From Basidiobolus meristosporus CBS 931.73 (lineage: Eukaryota > Basidiobolomycota > Basidiobolomycetes > Basidiobolales > Basidiobolaceae): a DNA stretch of 64,000 nt. A program made the position numbers and the translations under genes. Each line of letters opens with the position of its first letter. Position 1 is the stretch's first letter. Positions 12,101 through 23,139 of this stretch are shown here, piece after piece. A model generated the notes under the pieces. It was given only the letters and a program-made list of their open reading frames with translations. It did no database searches and was not told where the DNA came from. Location of the stretch: positions 204,250 to 268,249 of the forward strand of contig MCFE01000006.1 of assembly GCA_002104905.1 (NCBI GenBank), given 5' to 3'.

Positions 12101-12454
12101 CTGGTGCTCTTACCAAAATTAGTAATTAGCTACTCATTGTGTCTGCCAAGAGTTGCAACTGAAACCTGAAGAAGAAGCATCAGCTGAAAAACCAATGAGT
12201 TACAACTTCATTATTTCTCATAGGGTAAGGCAGGTGTAGCTAAGTGTGCTTTTTTCTTTCTTTGAGTACTTTTAGGTCTCTTCTCTTGCACCTTTAGGAA
12301 GGCATCCTTCCCCCACAATTGTATCCAAAAGGTCTTGTGCCTGTAATAGAATCTTGAAGTGCACCTTCAAGTCTTGGTAGTTAGTTCCATTCAACCTTGC
12401 AGCAGAGAAAAAATTTCAGTATCAACAGTGGTAGGCACTCCAGGGAGTGATAGC

Positions 12455-12730
12455 TCAGGGTGCATAACAGTTTTAAAAGTCTTGGAGTTATTGCAATTAA
12501 TTGGGAGAGCAAGTAGATTTAGTGGCTTTTACTGAGTCACTTATTAAATGTAAAAGTTGTATATGTGCTGTTATATGATCTTGGCCAAATAAACATGTAA
12601 AATATGCTTAGAAAGGTCTTAAGTGCATGTGCACAATGTTTGGGGCAGCTTGTAAAACTTTAAGAAAATCCTTGTTCTTGGTACCCATATTTTGGTGACA
12701 ATACTAGATTTGTGTATCATGATCTGAGGG
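12455..12730 (-). repeat. Copia LTR, diverged fragment
   Basis: Begins near ttttaaaagtcttggag and runs through aaatgtaaaagttgtat to cttggtaccc. It is more diverged than the other LTR copies and lacks both clean ends. Confidence 0.6.
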
Positions 12731-13289
12731 CTAAGTTGGGGAAAGGCCTAACTATAAGGACTGCTTTAAGAGTCCTGGGAATACTGAAAGTGATTGGAAA
12801 AACAAGTAGATTAAGTGGTTTTCACTTAATGATTAATTGTGTGTAAAGCAAGATATACACTTTTGCTTGGTCTTGCAAAATAACCACATAAAGCATACTT
12901 AGAAAGGTCCCAAGAACATGAGTGCAAGATTTGGGGCAGCTGGGACAACTTTGAGAATAATCATGTTCTGGGTACCTTATATTTTGGTGAAAATACTCCA
13001 AGTAAATCCCCAGAAGGAATTTGGACAGTATTACTAAGACTTGTAGGTAATGGTCTTAGTGGCTAAGCTAGATCAATATTGGTAAAACTACAAGCTTTTA
13101 TAACACTGCCACTCAACTAAATGTGCGTACTGAATAGTCCTAATTTTGACCCAAGATATTCAAGTTTGTTTCTAGCTAATGATTTGGTAAATATGTCTAA
13201 AATCTTTTATTAGTAGGACAATACACAAAGTTAACTAAGTTACTCTCTACAGCTTCACATTTGAATTATATCTAATATCTGTGTGCTCA

Positions 13290-14460
13290 GTTCTGGCATA
13301 AAAAGTTGGATTTCTACCTAATTGTATGTATCCATGATTATCTTGTAATAAAGTAACAGATGTATCTTGACATAAGGCTAAATCTTGAAATACTTTCTTG
13401 ATCACATTGCTTCTTTTGTAGCTTCACAGGATGCCATATACTTTGCCTCTGTTGTAGAAAGTGTTACAATTGGTTGCTTTCTGGAACTCTATGAAATTGC
13501 TCCTTTACAGTAAAGAAAGGTGCACCCTGTAGAGGGTTTTCTGTCTTCTATAATTTCCTCCCAATTAGTATCCAAGTATCCACAGAATCCTGTTTTGGGT
13601 CCTTATAGGCGCACCTTAAGCAGATATCAACAGTTCCTTTTAGGTATCTAAAAATCTGGGTAACTGCTGTAATAAGATCAGACTTATAGTTCTGATTATG
13701 CTGGCTGGCAACTGCACTAAATATGAGATATCTGGGCATGTTGCAAGCAATATTGACATTAAACTGTTGACTATAGAATGGTAAGGGAATTCTGAACTTT
13801 CAGATGGCACCAAACTCTCATGATTTGGTTGAATCTTGACCAAGTTATGTTTTGTCTCCATTGATGTGGCTGCCAATCCATAGTTCTTTATTTGGTACTT
13901 CCTTAGTATAATTTGAATAGACTTCAATTGACTTAGATGAGAGTCTGGGTATCTCTGTGGAGATCTTTTTCCCCAAGTAGTAATTGTGTACTTCCAGATT
14001 AGACATCTTGAACTCCTTAAAGAGACTGGATTTAGTTTTTTCCAATGTTTCTTAGTTATTGGTGGCTGCAATAAGATCATTCACATATATGGCTTATAAA
14101 ACTAGGTTTACTCTATCTGGCTTATAGTAGATACTTTAGCAAACCATACTCCTTTGGAAATTCAATGATTTCAAATTTCAATTCCAGTCTCTTGGTGATT
14201 GTTTCAGGCCAAATAGAGGTTTTTTAAGCTTGCAGACCAAACAGGAGTAATATTGGTTGATAAACCTGTCAGGCTGGTGCCTGTACACATTCTCATCAAG
14301 ATCTGCATTACAAAATGCAGTTTTACATCTATCTGATAAATTAAAAGCTTATATTTGGCTGCAATAGCCAATATCAATCTGATGGAGTTGAACCTTACTA
14401 CCAGTTCAAAAGCCTCCATGTATTCAGGTCCTTTTGTTTAAGAGTATACTTTGGCCACAG
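13290..14460 (-). pseudogene. Copia reverse transcriptase / RNase H remnant
   Basis: The minus strand shows RT with VVRFNSIRLILAIAAKYKLL (14,419-14,204), the connecting segment with ISYLVQLPASI, and the tail YKSDLITAVTQIFRYLKGT near 13,680, which is the usual copia RT-to-RNase H boundary. RNase H follows toward 13,290 with many stops. The catalytic YVDD box is not readable. Confidence 0.75.
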
Positions 14461-15328
14461 GTCTTGCTTTGTATCTTTCAGTTGTACTATTAGTCTTGAG
14501 TTTCATCTTGAACACTCATCTGCATGCAATTGATTTTGGTTGATTAGCAATTTGACTAAATCCCAAATCTGATATTCCAGCTGGCCCAGAGAATCACCAG
14601 TCATTTCAGATCTCCATATTTTGTCTGAAGTCTATTTAGTGCCTCTTTCACACCCTGGGGATCATCAGTGTGGCCTGAATATGCATATGCTAAGTTACAA
14701 CCTTTGTTGATATAGCAATTTGGGCTATTTCTGGTCAGGTTGGATTTTCTAGCTTTTAATACTGAAAGGATCACATCTGAGATATCCCTGAGCACCAACA
14801 CAGGCTTAACCATGGTTTTAAAGTCCCCAGAAGTGAAAAGAGCTCTATTGTTTTGCTCTGATTCAATCTTGACTATTAGTGGACTGGAGATCAGATATTT
14901 ATCACTATCTGATGTATCTTTGATGCAAATTTGGAATTTCCATGACACAACACTTTCCTGGACTTGGTCATCTTCTTGGCTTTGGTATTGTAGAGTGTGT
15001 ATGCCTTACTCTCATTGTAGCAGCCCAAATACATGCATCTTACACTCATTGGCTCAAATTTGACTGATTTCCAAATAGGTTCTGAGCAAATGCAATGCAC
15101 CTGTATATTCTTAGATGCTATGTATCTGATCTGCATTCATACCATGCCTCAAGTGAAGTAGAATCACAGAGTATTTTTCTATAACCACTCTTTCTGAGAT
15201 ATACAGCTATTGCAATGCAAGAATCATTGTCTAATTTCTGATCATGGGTCATAAATCTTGTCATATCAGTTATTAATCTGTTTGCACATTTGGCCTCTCC
15301 ATTTTTCTGTGGGGAGTATGGTAAAGTG

Positions 15329-15677
15329 TGTTGTAAGAATTTGTATTTCCACCTGAATATTCACCTAACTTGTTCACTTAGATCATTACCTTCGATTCCT
15401 AGAGAATACTGACCAAATTCCTTGTCGGGATTTACTTACAATATTTTCACCAAAATACCAGGTACCCAGAACACAAAAATTCTCAAAGTTATCCAAACAG
15501 CCCCAAACTTTGCACACATATTCTTGGGACCTTCCTTAGCCCATTTTATGTGCTTGTTATCCCAAGACCATGTAAAAGTAGAAATACTACTTTTACATTC
15601 AATAAATCATTAAGTGAAAACCATATAATCTACTTGTTCTTGCAATCACTTCCAATAACTCCAAGACTCTTACAACA
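15329..15677 (+). repeat. Solo copia LTR with 5-bp target duplication
   Basis: Complete 349-bp LTR (TGTTGTAA...TTACAACA) lying inside integrase sequence of the second element and in the opposite orientation. It is flanked by aagtg on both sides. The uninterrupted integrase sequence continues across the insertion when compared with 405-490. Confidence 0.9.
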
Positions 15678-15944
15678 AAGTGGTCTCTTAATTTATCCCA
15701 TGAATTCTGACAAAGTGGATGAAGAGTTTAAAGGTATATTCTCCACCATTGTCAGAGCATATATTCTTGATTTTTTCACCAGCTTCTCTCTCCACTTTGG
15801 CTTTGAGCTCCTTGAGCTTAGACAGAGCTTCTTCCTTTCTTTCCATCAAGTGTACCCACATGTATGTTGTTTAATTATCAACAAAACTAAATAAATACTT
15901 TATCCCACCCAGGGATAAATTTTGTATAGGTGCACACAGATCTG

Positions 15945-16290
15945 GGTAGAGTATTCAGCAGTATTCTGAGGAGTATCAGAAGTAATGTGGAGCACCAGAG
16001 AATATACATGTTACTCACTTGTAGATTTATTGATCAGAAGTATGGTAATTATACTTTTGGTAAAGTAGATCAAACAAGTGTGTAGAGTTTGTTCAGGAAG
16101 ATCCCAAGAATATATGTGCAAAGTATGGGAGCTATTGGATAACTTTGAGAAAGATCACAGTTGGGGTACATGATAATATGGTGAAAATATTCCAAGTAAA
16201 TCCTAACAAGAAATCTGGTCAGGACAGAATGCTGATCAAAGAATAAGATCTATGTGTCTAGGTTAACATGAATACTTTGGTGACAACCTA
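15945..16290 (-). repeat. Copia LTR, diverged, nested in integrase
   Basis: LTR-like landmarks in order are gatttattgatc, gtcccaagaa-like, caaagtatggg and aaatattccaagtaaatcc. Both ends are eroded. Confidence 0.6.
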
Positions 16291-17319
16291 TTCATTACAA
16301 CTGAATGATCCAATTTTCTCTTAGTTTTGATCAGCCCAGAGCGCTTGAACAGCTGTCTGGCTTATTTTCCATAAATGCAGGCTTCAAAGTGCTCCAAATT
16401 AGCTGGGGGATCAGCTTTTACTCCAGAAATTGGCTAATCAAAATTGATGTGTACAAATCTACTCTGCCAAATCGTTGGTGTTTCTTCATTTAAGTTACAT
16501 ATGTTGGCTTCCAGATATGATGAAATATAAGTCAGCTTGTATAGATTCTGATCTCTGGTACCCAATGTAATGTGGGCACTATTTTGATCAGTGATCCTGC
16601 ATTCAGAATTGTCAAAATTGAAACAGAGTCCTTTCACTATGGCCTTGCTTACAGACAGTAGATTCTTGGTAATTTCTGCTACATAGAGTACTTCTTTAAA
16701 GGTAAGTGTGTGGCTTCCTTCACTACTTCTAAGATTCACTTGGATAGTTCTTCTCAAATTGCATCAAGTGTTCCATAGTCACCCATGAAAACTTTGTTGA
16801 TTGGAATATCTTGATATTGGATAAAAAGTTGTTTTTGGTGTGTGATGTGTTGAGATGCTCCATAGTCAGTATATCAGATCTGAGAGTCCTTGTTTCTGAT
16901 CATACTTAGGGCATATATGAATAGTCTATCTTCAATTGTTGCAGCATTTCCATCTTCAGGCTTGTTCTACCTACTATCTCCCTTTTTTAGGCACCTGTTT
17001 GATGCACATCCTTTCCTTTTGCAGTTGTTTCAAAACAGATTGCTGTTGCCTTTAAAGGACCTTGAGTACCTCCTTTGTTGGTTATCATTGCTCATTAAAC
17101 AGTTTCTTGTTCCTTCTGATTGGTGCTTAATTTTCTTTGCTCTTCATCCAGGAGCCTTCCATATACATAATTCAAAGTCAAATCTTCAGTTCTGGACTCT
17201 GGGGCTGATACAAGGTGCTGAAACTTGTCTGTCAGGCTATCCAAGCTGGTAACTATCACATCCTCATCAGTAGTTAGTACTCTCACAGATTCCATCTCAT
17301 CAATCAACTGTGTAATTCT

Positions 17320-17760
17320 TGTTGTAAAAGCTCATAATTCCACCTAAATGTTCACCTAACTTGGTCACTTATATCATTACCTTCAAATTCTAGAGAATAC
17401 ATACCAAATTCCTTGTTGGGATTTGTTTAGAATACTTTTACCAAAATATGAAGTACCCAGAACATGAGAATTCTCAAGGTTGTCCAAACAGCTCCAAGGT
17501 TTGCATACATGTTCTTGGGACCTTCCTAAGCCTATTTTATGTGTTTATTATGCCAAGACCATGTAAAAGTATAAACACCACTTTTACGTTCAATAAATCA
17601 TTAAGCAGAAATCGCATAATCTACTTGACCTCTGGATGCCTAATACTTTGGTGAAAATACTCCAATTAAATCCTGACAAGGAATTTGGTCAGTATTCACT
17701 AAGATTTGTAGGCAATGATCTAAGTGACTAAGCTAGGTGACTATTTAGGTGGAGTTACTA
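17320..17760. repeat. Composite copia LTR pieces in opposite orientation
   Basis: A plus-oriented LTR starts TGTTGTAAAAGC at 17,320 within gag and is readable to about 17,625. It then switches to the end of a minus-oriented LTR (ctttggtgaaaatactcc onward) up to about 17,760. The switch is either a nested insertion or a rearrangement. Confidence 0.6.
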
Positions 17761-17959
17761 AGTTCAACAAGTAAAAAATTTACAATAAAAATAAGGTATT
17801 TATATTTCTAGGAAGATTTTCCAGACTCTTAAAGAGAATGCTTTGAGAAAGGGCCCAGGAATGTTTGCCAAGTGTGGGGGATTTTTGACAAATTTGGAGA
17901 TATTGTTACCTCTATGGTCACTAATTGTAAAATCCAGTTAATATTGTAGTCAATAAAAC

Positions 17960-18460
17960 TACACAAGTAAATAGTAACTTGGCAATAAGCTCACTGGAAT
18001 CTTATGTTATATGAATGGTCTAGGTGTAAACAAAGCATTTACAACACAAAGACCCCCAGACCTAACACATGCTTTTAGAACCTTCCTAAGCATATCCCAC
18101 AAACTTTGTTTGCCAAAACTATGTATATGTATAAATCCTACTTTACATTCAATAAATCATCCAGTGAAAATGACTTTGATTACTTGTTCTCCCAATTGCC
18201 TCCAACATCTCCAAGACTCTTAAAAAGCAAAAACCCACTCCACCATTTCTCAGGAGCATCAAGGGGAGATATAAGTAGGTGGAAATGCAACCACTTATAC
18301 TAGAGCCAAGTGCATATATACTTGAAGCAGCTTCATCTGGGAAGCTATAGTTGATTATGTGGCTTTCACTTGATGATTAATTGGATGTAAAACATTCAAT
18401 ATGTTTACGGTCCCAAGAAGGATGGAGATACAAGTTTGGAAATCCTGCAAACAACCAATT
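17960..18460. repeat. Decayed LTR fragments at the transposon/gene-island border
   Basis: Landmarks aataaatcatccagtgaaaa and tccaagactctt (about 18,150-18,215) match the LTR family, followed by cacttgatgattaattggatg near 18,365 in the other orientation. After about 18,460 the sequence becomes ordinary, less AT-rich DNA. Confidence 0.5.
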
Positions 18461-19250
18461 TAGACGGAGAAACCACGAAATATTAGGAAACCTGAAGGGC
18501 TTTCATTAATCATTGCGCACAAAATTCCGAGCGATTATTTTTCGTTGCCATTCCACCTCACCCGTTGCCCACCATTAGGGTGAAAGCCAGTGGCTAGGCT
18601 TCATAGGTATAGTACAGAGTAGATGGGAACTTACTTGATGAACATGGCATTCCACCTCAATAAGGCCCCATGTCCGGATATTTGGAAGTTGTAGATCTAA
18701 ACAAAATTGGGTGTGTGCTAGTTTTGTATAGCGTTCCGATGGTGCGGATCCGAGATATCCACTAGAGCGCTTATTGTGCCACGCGATTCACCATGAGATA
18801 CAACATATGCTATGTGGTGCTCGCTGAACCATCCCAACATCCGAATTTCATGACAGACAAGATATTGGGGCTTGATGGGATAAAAGTATTTGCATACTAG
18901 TGACCCTCAACATCACGACATAACCGTTCCCCACGTCTGGATAGGTCAGAAGGGCCAATGTTTGAATCATCACCCATCCGCACAGGCTTGGATACTGAAC
19001 AATAATACCTGATGCTGGCAAAGATGGCGCCAAGTCGGCCTCGAGATGTACTGGCCTACGTAGCAGCACCTACCAATGTTGCCTACCCAATTGAAACTGG
19101 TACCCTTCCCAACTAGCTAAGAAGTAAAGCGCAGATAGGGTCCAACTTCCGACGTTCCGTCTCCCAACCAGTAGAGCATGTACAGGTCAGCATAGAGCAT
19201 ATGGTCAATTCCCAACTTTATTGTACCACTCGGTCAGGAAAATGAGGGAA
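18461..19250. other. Intergenic, no gene seen
   Basis: Non-repetitive sequence downstream of the eS17 gene. It should include the 3' UTR and terminator of that minus-strand gene. No convincing coding frame or RNA gene is seen. Confidence 0.5.
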
Positions 19251-19867
19251 TTATTGGTCAGTCTTTCTTCTGGGGGCGCGACGACCACGGTTAGCACCAG
19301 GAACGAAAGATTGAACTGGAGCACTGACGGTGACTCCGGGAAGGTTCTCCATGTTGAGGGCCTTGAGGAGCTCCTTGGTCTCGGGATCAACCTCGATGTT
19401 GGAGACATCCAAAGCAGAGAATTCAGGGACGTAGTTGTCCTTACGCTCACGCTCTTCTTCTTGAAGCTTGAATGAGATACCGCGGACGGGACCACGTTGA
19501 ATACGCTTCATCAAATGGGTGGTGAAACCGGCGATCTTGTTGCGAAGACGCTTGCTGGCGATGATGGCGACCTCATCACAGATCTTCTTGTTGGTTTGGA
19601 AGTCCAAAGTGAGACGAGGGTAGTACTTCTCGATGATGACTCTGGAAGCCTTCTTAACGGTCTTAGTACGAACGCGACCCTAATACCAATGAGACGTTAG
19701 ACACAAGCGACCGAATGGACCTGGCCGATCAGTCGACCCCGGGATGGATGTATCGTGCGATTTCATAGATGACGGGGCGTCCAGGCCCCATCCACACGAT
19801 GGCACTCGCGCACGCGACATACGCCACCGACGGACCCCGACTGATCGTGCTCTTGGGGACTTACCAT
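19251..19867 (-). CDS. RPS17: 40S ribosomal protein eS17
   Basis: Two exons, 19,865-19,867 (only the ATG) and 19,679-19,251, giving 143 aa. The intron starts GTAAGTCC directly after the start codon and ends TTAG. The protein opens [11 protein letters not shown] and contains [20 protein letters not shown] and [20 protein letters not shown], the eS17 hallmark. Its length is normal for the family. It is a structural component of the 40S head in the cytoplasm. A first exon of just the initiator codon is common among fungal ribosomal-protein genes. The C-terminal tail is Arg/Lys-rich ([15 protein letters not shown]). No sign of damage, so this is a core housekeeping gene at the border of a transposon block. 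Confidence 0.97.
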
Positions 19868-20372
19868 TGTTTATGTGGAATACAGCAAAAGGATTGCTTG
19901 CCCGTAAAAGTAAAAGAGAAAGACTTCTGGCGAGTTGGCTCAGTCCTTTTGTTGCGACCGCCTAGTCCCTCCGTACCTCCCGGTTCGGCCCCGGGTATTT
20001 TTCTTTCGGGATTTCTTTTTTCAGCCCTGATTCGATGGATCGTGGGTGCCTCTGGGCGGGTGGATGGCGCCGAAATTCGGTAGATATCGACTTGTTTATT
20101 GCATTGTCCGAATAGCATGAATACATCTTAAATATACCGCAATAAAGCTAGGGGTTCATAGGGATGCCAACGAGGTGCTACAAAAGGGATGCTCAGTGGA
20201 GGGGTGGTTTGTAGGCACTGGGGTCCGCGGCGTGGTGGGGCGTCCCGGGAGAAATGGAGAATCTACGCAGGAGCTCCCCGCCACAATGCTCGCCGTTGGC
20301 AAATAGGGCCATATTGACTGAAAAACGTACATTTCTATAAACAGTTCGATGAAGGGACCGTTGCGGCGGGCC
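19868..20372. promoter_or_regulatory. Upstream region of eS17 / 3' region of the SANT-U-box gene
   Basis: About 500 bp between two minus-strand genes. It contains the eS17 promoter; pyrimidine/purine-rich tracts lie near 19,910-20,010. No TATA element is convincing. Confidence 0.4.
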
Positions 20373-22626
20373 TCAGTTATTCACAATCTTGTCGCGGTAC
20401 TCGGCAATATTCTCGTGGGTCAATAACACCAAGTCACGCTTGGTGAGGGGCTTCTTGGTCAAGGGGCAGATGTTTCTCTGCGCATCCGAAGTCAAGCACC
20501 GAACCCAATTCTCATAGCCCATCACATGGCCGTAAGGGGAAATGGCGGGCTTCACCACTTCGTCAAGAGTAATGGGGTCAACGAAGCCAGGCAGTGGGTT
20601 CTCTGGATCATGATCGGCCTCCTCCTCCTCTTCCTCCTCCTCGGCTTGCTCGGATTGCTCTTGAACTTCTTCGCCGGGCGCGGCATTGCGCGCTCTAGTG
20701 CGTCGCGTGGTGTTCCAGGATGCATACCCCAAGACGCCCGAGTCGTTGTCGTCGTAATTATCGGACGTCTCCTCATCCTCATCATCGTCGTCACTGCCAT
20801 AGAAGTTTCGTCGCTTACGCTTAGCTTTGGTTTTGCGGATTGGACGGGAGCTTCCACCGCCCGACTCGCTGTCGTCAGCATTGGATCGGCGGCCTGTTCC
20901 GTGCTTCGAATGGGTTCGGAATGTATGCTCGACGGTGCCATCCTTTTTCTTCTTCTTGAATAGAAAGTGGGCCTTGCCTTTCTCATCCAGAACGTAATTT
21001 GGATCATGGATCTTGCTGGTTTCAATAAGATGGCGGTAGTAGTTGGAGCACTGATGGTAAAGCAGCGTTGAGTATCTAGTGACTACGCAGCAACCGTATC
21101 TTACTCACCTGGTACCCGACTCTGCCTGGGATGGTCATCGAGAAGATTCCCCATTGACCATTGGCCCCAATCTCTTTCAGACGGGCATGGAAAAGCTTTT
21201 GCTCTGCCGACGACCATTGGCCGGTCCTCTGCTCCTCCCCGGGCGCATTGAATCGGTAATAGTAGGCATTTGGGTTTTTGTCAATCATTCTGTAGGCTTT
21301 TATACGTGCCTCTGACCATCCCTTCATGGCGTCTTCAGGGTTGACCTTGTTCTGTTGGATTTGCTTCAGAGCATCATCTAGAGCCAGCCTCCCGCACCGC
21401 TGATATTTTCTTGGCAACAATGGTTAGCAATCATACGATTCCACGTTGTTGACTCGGTACTTACTGCTTCGCATCCGCAGTGGTGGACTTCTTGAGGGTT
21501 GAAGTACGCTTACGCACCAACTGCTCGTAAGCCTCCCTCTGCTCCTCTGTCATGGTTTGTGCTTTTTGAAGGACCATCAGGAATTAGAGCAGCCGAGAAA
21601 GGTCATGGATACGATGCTTACACTGTGCGGAAACGGTTTCCTCGTTTTTTTTCGCAAGTGCTTTACGCAATCTAGATAGATACCCAGGCTGGGCAAACTG
21701 GACGATCACTTCGTCCTGACGAGAGGCCGAGGAGAATCAGTATAACACGCATGCGGTTGATGCACTCTAGATGAAAACAATCCGAGTACCTCGTCGTTGG
21801 ACCATTGCTTTAACGCGTGCTTGATTTCATCATCTGAAAGATAATCGAACATCGTTCGAATCTTGCGGGCTTTCTGCTCAAACTCTCTACGCTCAAATTC
21901 AGCAAACTAAAGGTCGGGAATGTTGTTTAGGATGCCCCGTCTGGGTGCCGAATGGGAGCTCGTCACTTACTCGACGTTGCTGAATAGCAACCCGTTGGGC
22001 AATTATGTCCATCTCCTGCTCTGTAACCTCCCCGCTAAACATGTTGTCTTTACGAACAGTGGCGATCTCTTGGTTACTGAAAAGCGATATAAGTATTTCT
22101 GTAAATAGAACGATATTGAAAAAAGTGGGATTACCTCTCTAACGTAGACATGGAAGCACCCTCGGGCTCACACGCTTTGTATATGTATTTGCTGGGAGAG
22201 GGTGGGCCTTGACTGCGTAGTTGCTCCTAGAAACAGAGAGAATGAATCGTTGAGGAGCAGCTGAGAAAAGTCAGCCGACGTTTGGAGAAACCTTTAATTT
22301 CTGGAGCTTGTTCAGCCAGGTTTCCGTATAAAGACCGCAATAGATAGAATAGACCGCCTTTTTTAGTCTAGGTATATCACCGCTCTCTAAACCCGGTCGA
22401 ATGTGAAAAGAAAACGGTTAGGCTTGCGTGAAATGGCCAGCAACCAACAAGCCACTCCGAAACTACCTTCGGGGAAAAACTCCGAGCACTTTCGTTTCTC
22501 CTCCACCGTGGGCGAAGCGGCCTTTTCTTTTCCCTTGGGGGTTGGCTCTTCCTTGACGGCTTCCTTGACCTCCACCATTTCCAAAGAGACGTTTTCTGCA
22601 CCCTCTGCCATCATCACTTCCGACAT
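20373..22626 (-). CDS. SANT/Myb and U-box domain protein
   Basis: Nine exons: 22,626-22,467, 22,386-22,292, 22,226-22,135, 22,076-21,971, 21,906-21,790, 21,715-21,622, 21,561-21,465, 21,409-21,109 and 21,050-20,373. Together they encode 579 aa with phases that all agree. A SANT/Myb-like fold spans about residues 320-370 (GQWSSAEQKLFHARLKEIG, then NYYRHLIE). A basic, acidic-rich linker follows (KTKAKRKRRNFYG; a Glu run). The C-terminus (about 500-575) resembles a U-box: GFVDPITLDEVVKPAISPYG, then ICPLTKKPLTKRDLVLL. A U-box would make it an E3 ubiquitin ligase, and the SANT domain suggests a nuclear or chromatin client; both roles are inference. The acceptor of exon 7 (AAAAAG) is weak and could be wrong. 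Confidence 0.8.
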
Positions 22627-23139
22627 GCTTTCTGTGTATTTGTGGCGGCAATGGTTCTCCGGAGACCCAATACAAAAAACAGGAGCAATCTCTATTTTCG
22701 ACAGAATGCGGAGTAGGCGTCCTTGTTTGTGTTTATAGTGTGAATCATTTTATGAAGCATCCAATCAAGACGCTTCCATTGGTCCGATGAGGAATCCACG
22801 CCCTTCTTCATGTCATATTGTTGAGCATGTGGGCCAAGTGAATTTCTGAGCCAAAATGCTGCGAACTACCTGAAGATCCTGATAGAATAGGCATGCCATC
22901 CTGATGGGTTTGGGTCATCGTCCATCCATTTAAGTAGAATACTACCCCGTATGAAAAGCTAATGTTTATTTAAGTAGAATTCAATTTCCAAACTAAGATA
23001 TACTCGATACAGATTCGGTGGAATATGCGAGATTCAAGCTTCTACTAAGGATTGCACCAATCCTTGCGATATTATATTACAGTACAGGCTGCATACCTCG
23101 ATGCGTTTTCTTTTCTGAGCACCGTTTAGCAGGATATCA
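22627..23139. promoter_or_regulatory. Promoter of the SANT-U-box gene and 3' end of the channel gene
   Basis: Intergenic between two minus-strand genes. No distinct motif beyond AT-rich patches near 22,960. Confidence 0.35.

Larger units (their letters stand above)
12764..17319 (-). mobile_element. Second copia element, nested and broken
   Basis: The minus strand reads gag (from 17,319), zinc knuckle, protease, integrase, reverse transcriptase and RNase H down to about 13,290, then an LTR-like stretch 13,085-12,764 in the right orientation to be its 3' LTR. Two later LTR insertions interrupt it (15,329-15,677 and 15,945-16,290). A third LTR (17,320 onward) abuts its gag. Every domain has stops. 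Confidence 0.75.
14600..17319 (-). pseudogene. Copia gag-protease-integrase remnant, second element
   Basis: Gag C-terminus 17,307-17,095 (ESRTEDLTLNYVYGRLLDEE), zinc knuckle around 17,040, protease near 16,860 (the DSGASQH-equivalent is altered to a Tyr-containing form), GAG-pre-integrase 16,757-16,434, and integrase C-terminal parts to 14,600. It parallels the 4-2,148 copy base for base over long stretches, which helps to date the nested insertions. Confidence 0.75.

Noticed and set aside
20526-20963. Leu/Val-rich 145-codon plus-strand ORF resembling a membrane protein
   Set aside because: It is the antisense shadow of the last exon of the SANT-U-box gene.
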